Shown: piece by piece, positions 5,580 to 7,532 of the stretch | Layout of the letters: every line of letters starts with the position of its first letter | How positions within the stretch are numbered: the first letter of the stretch is position 1 | Source: Bacteroidota bacterium | GTDB lineage: Bacteria; Bacteroidota; Bacteroidia; Bacteroidales; VadinHA17 | Assembly: GCA_030631445.1 (NCBI GenBank) | Contig: DAOVLD010000077.1 | Coordinates: 1-7,532, forward strand | DNA: 7,532 bases | Direction of reading: 5' to 3' | The notes under the pieces: model-generated | The model's database searches: none | Told to the model about the DNA's origin: nothing | Seen by the model: only the letters and a program-made list of their open reading frames with translations | Program-made: the position numbers and the translations under genes

Positions 5580-6875
5580 ATGAAAATATTTTCTCAAAAT
5601 AAACTCACTAAAGAATACGATTTTTTTCTCACCATGCCGCGGGATATGAGAGTCCTGCTTATTACGAATATTATATATGCGCTTGTAATACCGGTCATCG
5701 ACATTTTTGTTGGGGCCTATATTATGCGCAGTTCAGACGAGCCAGGGCTGGTAGCTATATACCAGCTGGCGGCATATACAGGTATTCCATTAACATTTCT
5801 GATCAATGGTTTTCTGTTAAACAAAATAAAAATTGCCAATCTGTATAGTTTTGGAATGCTGCTCAGTGGTATTTCGATGGTATTTATGATGACTCTGGGT
5901 GAGATCAATGTCATTGGTGTTGGATTCGCCGGGCTTATCATGGGATCTTCCTTTGGGTTCTTCTGGGCCAACCGCGATTTCCTTGCACTGAACACTACAA
6001 ACGACGATAACCGTAATTACTATTATGGACTGGAAACATTCTTTTACACCATCACCTTTATTATTGTTCCGGTTATGATAGGATGGTTCCTGATACGTTC
6101 AGGAAACTGGGAGTGGATTGGGAACATTGGTAATGCATATAAAATTGTTACACTCGTAGTCTTTATCCTTACGATTATTTCCAGCATTATTATACACCAG
6201 GAGAAATTCCAAAACCCCAAACAAAAGAAGTTCATTTACTTTAAGTTTGACAAGCTGTGGACTAAAATGTTGTTTTTGTCTGCCCTGAAAGGATTAGCAC
6301 AGGGATATCTTGTTACCGCACCTGCCATTCTTATTATGCGGCTTGTGGGTGACGAAAGTTCCCTGGGCACCATTCAGAGTCTCTCAGGGATATTGTCAGC
6401 AATTGTCTTATATTTCCTTGGCCGCCTTTCCAAACCAAAACACAGGATCTACATATTCTCTGCCGGTTTAGTTATCTTCCTTATCGGAACACTGGTTAAT
6501 GGTATTCTTTTCTCTGCTTCAGGGGTAATTATCTTTGTTATGTGCAAGGTAATGTTTATGCCTTTACATGATATAGCTTACTTTCCCATACAAATGAAGG
6601 TGATTGATGTGCTTTCACTGAAAGAAAACAGAAACCAGTTTGCCTATATATTTAATCATGAATTTGGATTATATATCGGGAGATTCATTGGTCTGGGCTT
6701 GTTCATTGTCCTCATTTATTATGTTTCCGAATCGTTTGCTCTTAAGTATTCTCTTATTATTATTGCAAGTGTGCAATTAATAGCCATTCCGGTAGCAAAA
6801 CGATTGATCCGGAAGTCTAATACGTATATTACAAAACCTGAACCCTTACCTGAAGAAGTAAAAGAGACAGCATAA
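5580..6875 (+). CDS. MFS permease, probable importer of mannose-containing oligosaccharide
   Basis: A 431-residue protein with about twelve hydrophobic helices (approximately 26-48, 57-80, 87-105, 111-132, 152-172, 187-205, then 229-253, 262-281, 289-311, 313-332, 363-382, 388-407). A basic loop at 206-228 (HQEKFQNPKQKKF) separates the halves, as in the major facilitator superfamily. FWANRDFLALN at 128-138 and FNHEFGLYIGRF at 358-369 are charged motifs inside or next to helices and may line the transport path. The ATG lies 3 bases after the GH130 stop, implying translational coupling. A role in inner-membrane uptake of the GH130 substrate is inferred from this context. The C-terminal tail is soluble and acidic (PEPLPEEVKETA). 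MFS identity is fairly sure; the substrate is inferred. Confidence 0.88.
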   Translation: MKIFSQNKLTKEYDFFLTMPRDMRVLLITNIIYALVIPVIDIFVGAYIMRSSDEPGLVAIYQLAAYTGIPLTFLINGFLLNKIKIANLYSFGMLLSGISMVFMMTLGEINVIGVGFAGLIMGSSFGFFWANRDFLALNTTNDDNRNYYYGLETFFYTITFIIVPVMIGWFLIRSGNWEWIGNIGNAYKIVTLVVFILTIISSIIIHQEKFQNPKQKKFIYFKFDKLWTKMLFLSALKGLAQGYLVTAPAILIMRLVGDESSLGTIQSLSGILSAIVLYFLGRLSKPKHRIYIFSAGLVIFLIGTLVNGILFSASGVIIFVMCKVMFMPLHDIAYFPIQMKVIDVLSLKENRNQFAYIFNHEFGLYIGRFIGLGLFIVLIYYVSESFALKYSLIIIASVQLIAIPVAKRLIRKSNTYITKPEPLPEEVKETA

Positions 6876-6888
6876 ATAAATTGTGTTT

Positions 6889-7532
6889 ATGAAAAAAGTC
6901 TTACATATAGTTTTCCTGGTTGCACTGACCATTTTCACAGCCTGTAATCAAATGAACATTGATGTAGAGCAGATTGGTTTGGTAAAAGTGGACGAAATGC
7001 CCGAGCACCCCGTTCCTTACAAAATGCTCGATTGGTATGAAAAAGCAAAGAATTTTGACGAAGTAATTTTCAATCATCAGGGGGACTCCCATGGTGAGCC
7101 ATTTATTTGGCTGGATACTGCTAAAAGAAACTTTCCCCAGACCACCTTTGGATTATACACCGTTATTGGCGATGTGCGCCAGGGTACTGAAGTAAATAAT
7201 GGAGAGTTTCATGAAGCCATTAATTCACTGGGAGCGTTAATGAGTGCGGGGCTGGTAGGAATAGACAAAACCAGTCAGCATGGCTATAACTATGTAAAGA
7301 TGGTTCAGAACTACTTCAACCGTGATAATGGATGGAATATTATGATGAACAATACCTGTGAAGAAGTGGCACTATTGGGAGGCGGATATGGACGGGACTG
7401 GTGGTACGATGTTTACCCTAATGTATTGTACTATGCTGTTTCTGATCTTTTTCCTGGTGTAGAGCGTGCGGATAGCCTGCAAAAAATCATTGCAGAGCAG
7501 TTTTTAAAGGCAGATTCTGTGCTTAATGGAAA
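6889..7532 (+). CDS. Lipoprotein of unknown function in GH130 operon (3' end cut off)
   Basis: The frame is open from the ATG at 6889 to the right edge (214 complete codons, no stop). It begins MKKVLHIVFLVALTIFTAC, a lipoprotein signal with lipobox Cys19, followed by NQMN. No acidic run follows the Cys, so retention facing the periplasm is more likely than surface display. The mature part is rich in Trp, Tyr and Asn, with stretches such as DEVIFNHQGDSHGEPFIWLD, GLYTVIGDVRQGTE, NTCEEVALLGGGYGRDWWYD and YPNVLYYAVSDLFP. These suggest a helical, possibly (alpha/alpha)-barrel, carbohydrate-processing or carbohydrate-binding protein, but I do not recognise the family. It starts 13 bases after the MFS stop, so it is probably co-transcribed and linked to the same sugar pathway. 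Confidence 0.85.
   Translation, partial: MKKVLHIVFLVALTIFTACNQMNIDVEQIGLVKVDEMPEHPVPYKMLDWYEKAKNFDEVIFNHQGDSHGEPFIWLDTAKRNFPQTTFGLYTVIGDVRQGTEVNNGEFHEAINSLGALMSAGLVGIDKTSQHGYNYVKMVQNYFNRDNGWNIMMNNTCEEVALLGGGYGRDWWYDVYPNVLYYAVSDLFPGVERADSLQKIIAEQFLKADSVLNG

Noticed and set aside
6901..7092. Minus-strand 63-codon open frame near the right end
   Set aside because: It is antisense to the lipoprotein frame, which has a proper signal peptide and stays open to the edge.

Overview
The window looks like a chromosomal segment of a Bacteroidota bacterium, probably of the Bacteroidales/Marinilabiliales type. The DNA is AT-rich and most genes lack Shine-Dalgarno sites. There are matches to the Bacteroidota -7 promoter element (TAnnTTTG), lipoproteins with short lipoboxes, an AraC-HTH/TPR membrane regulator, and a GH130 phosphorylase next to an MFS transporter. 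These assignments come from reading the sequence; no database search was possible.

Region 1 (1-3.6 kb). The window opens inside a membrane-anchored regulator: the end of an AraC-type HTH, one transmembrane helix, a TolB/FlgO-like domain, then TPR-like helices. Its stop codon marks the start of a segment present twice in tandem (about 1723-2624 and 2813-3614). Each copy carries a leader/promoter region and a small exported protein beginning MKRLNLMFLVIG. The copies agree better in much of the non-coding DNA upstream of the genes than in the middle of the proteins. The second protein has a proper lipobox Cys followed by SKDD. In the first, one base change has turned that Cys into Tyr. Both upstream regions carry three TGCAAC motifs at identical spacing, a candidate operator that the adjacent regulator might use.

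Region 2 (3.6-4.5 kb). A strong hairpin is followed by a 25-bp inverted repeat (23 of 25 matching) that flanks a single minus-strand gene for a 114-residue four-helix membrane protein. That gene has a textbook AGGAGG ribosome binding site, unlike its neighbours. It looks like a self-contained, possibly acquired unit of about 447 bp. About 310 bp with no recognisable gene follow.

Region 3 (4.5-7.5 kb). A tight plus-strand operon encodes a cytoplasmic GH130-family mannoside phosphorylase, a 12-helix MFS permease (3 nt downstream), and an unrecognised lipoprotein (13 nt downstream) that runs off the right edge. The likely logic is import of a small mannose-containing disaccharide by the permease and its phosphorolysis by GH130, with the lipoprotein acting outside the inner membrane. 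No SusC/SusD pair is visible in the window.
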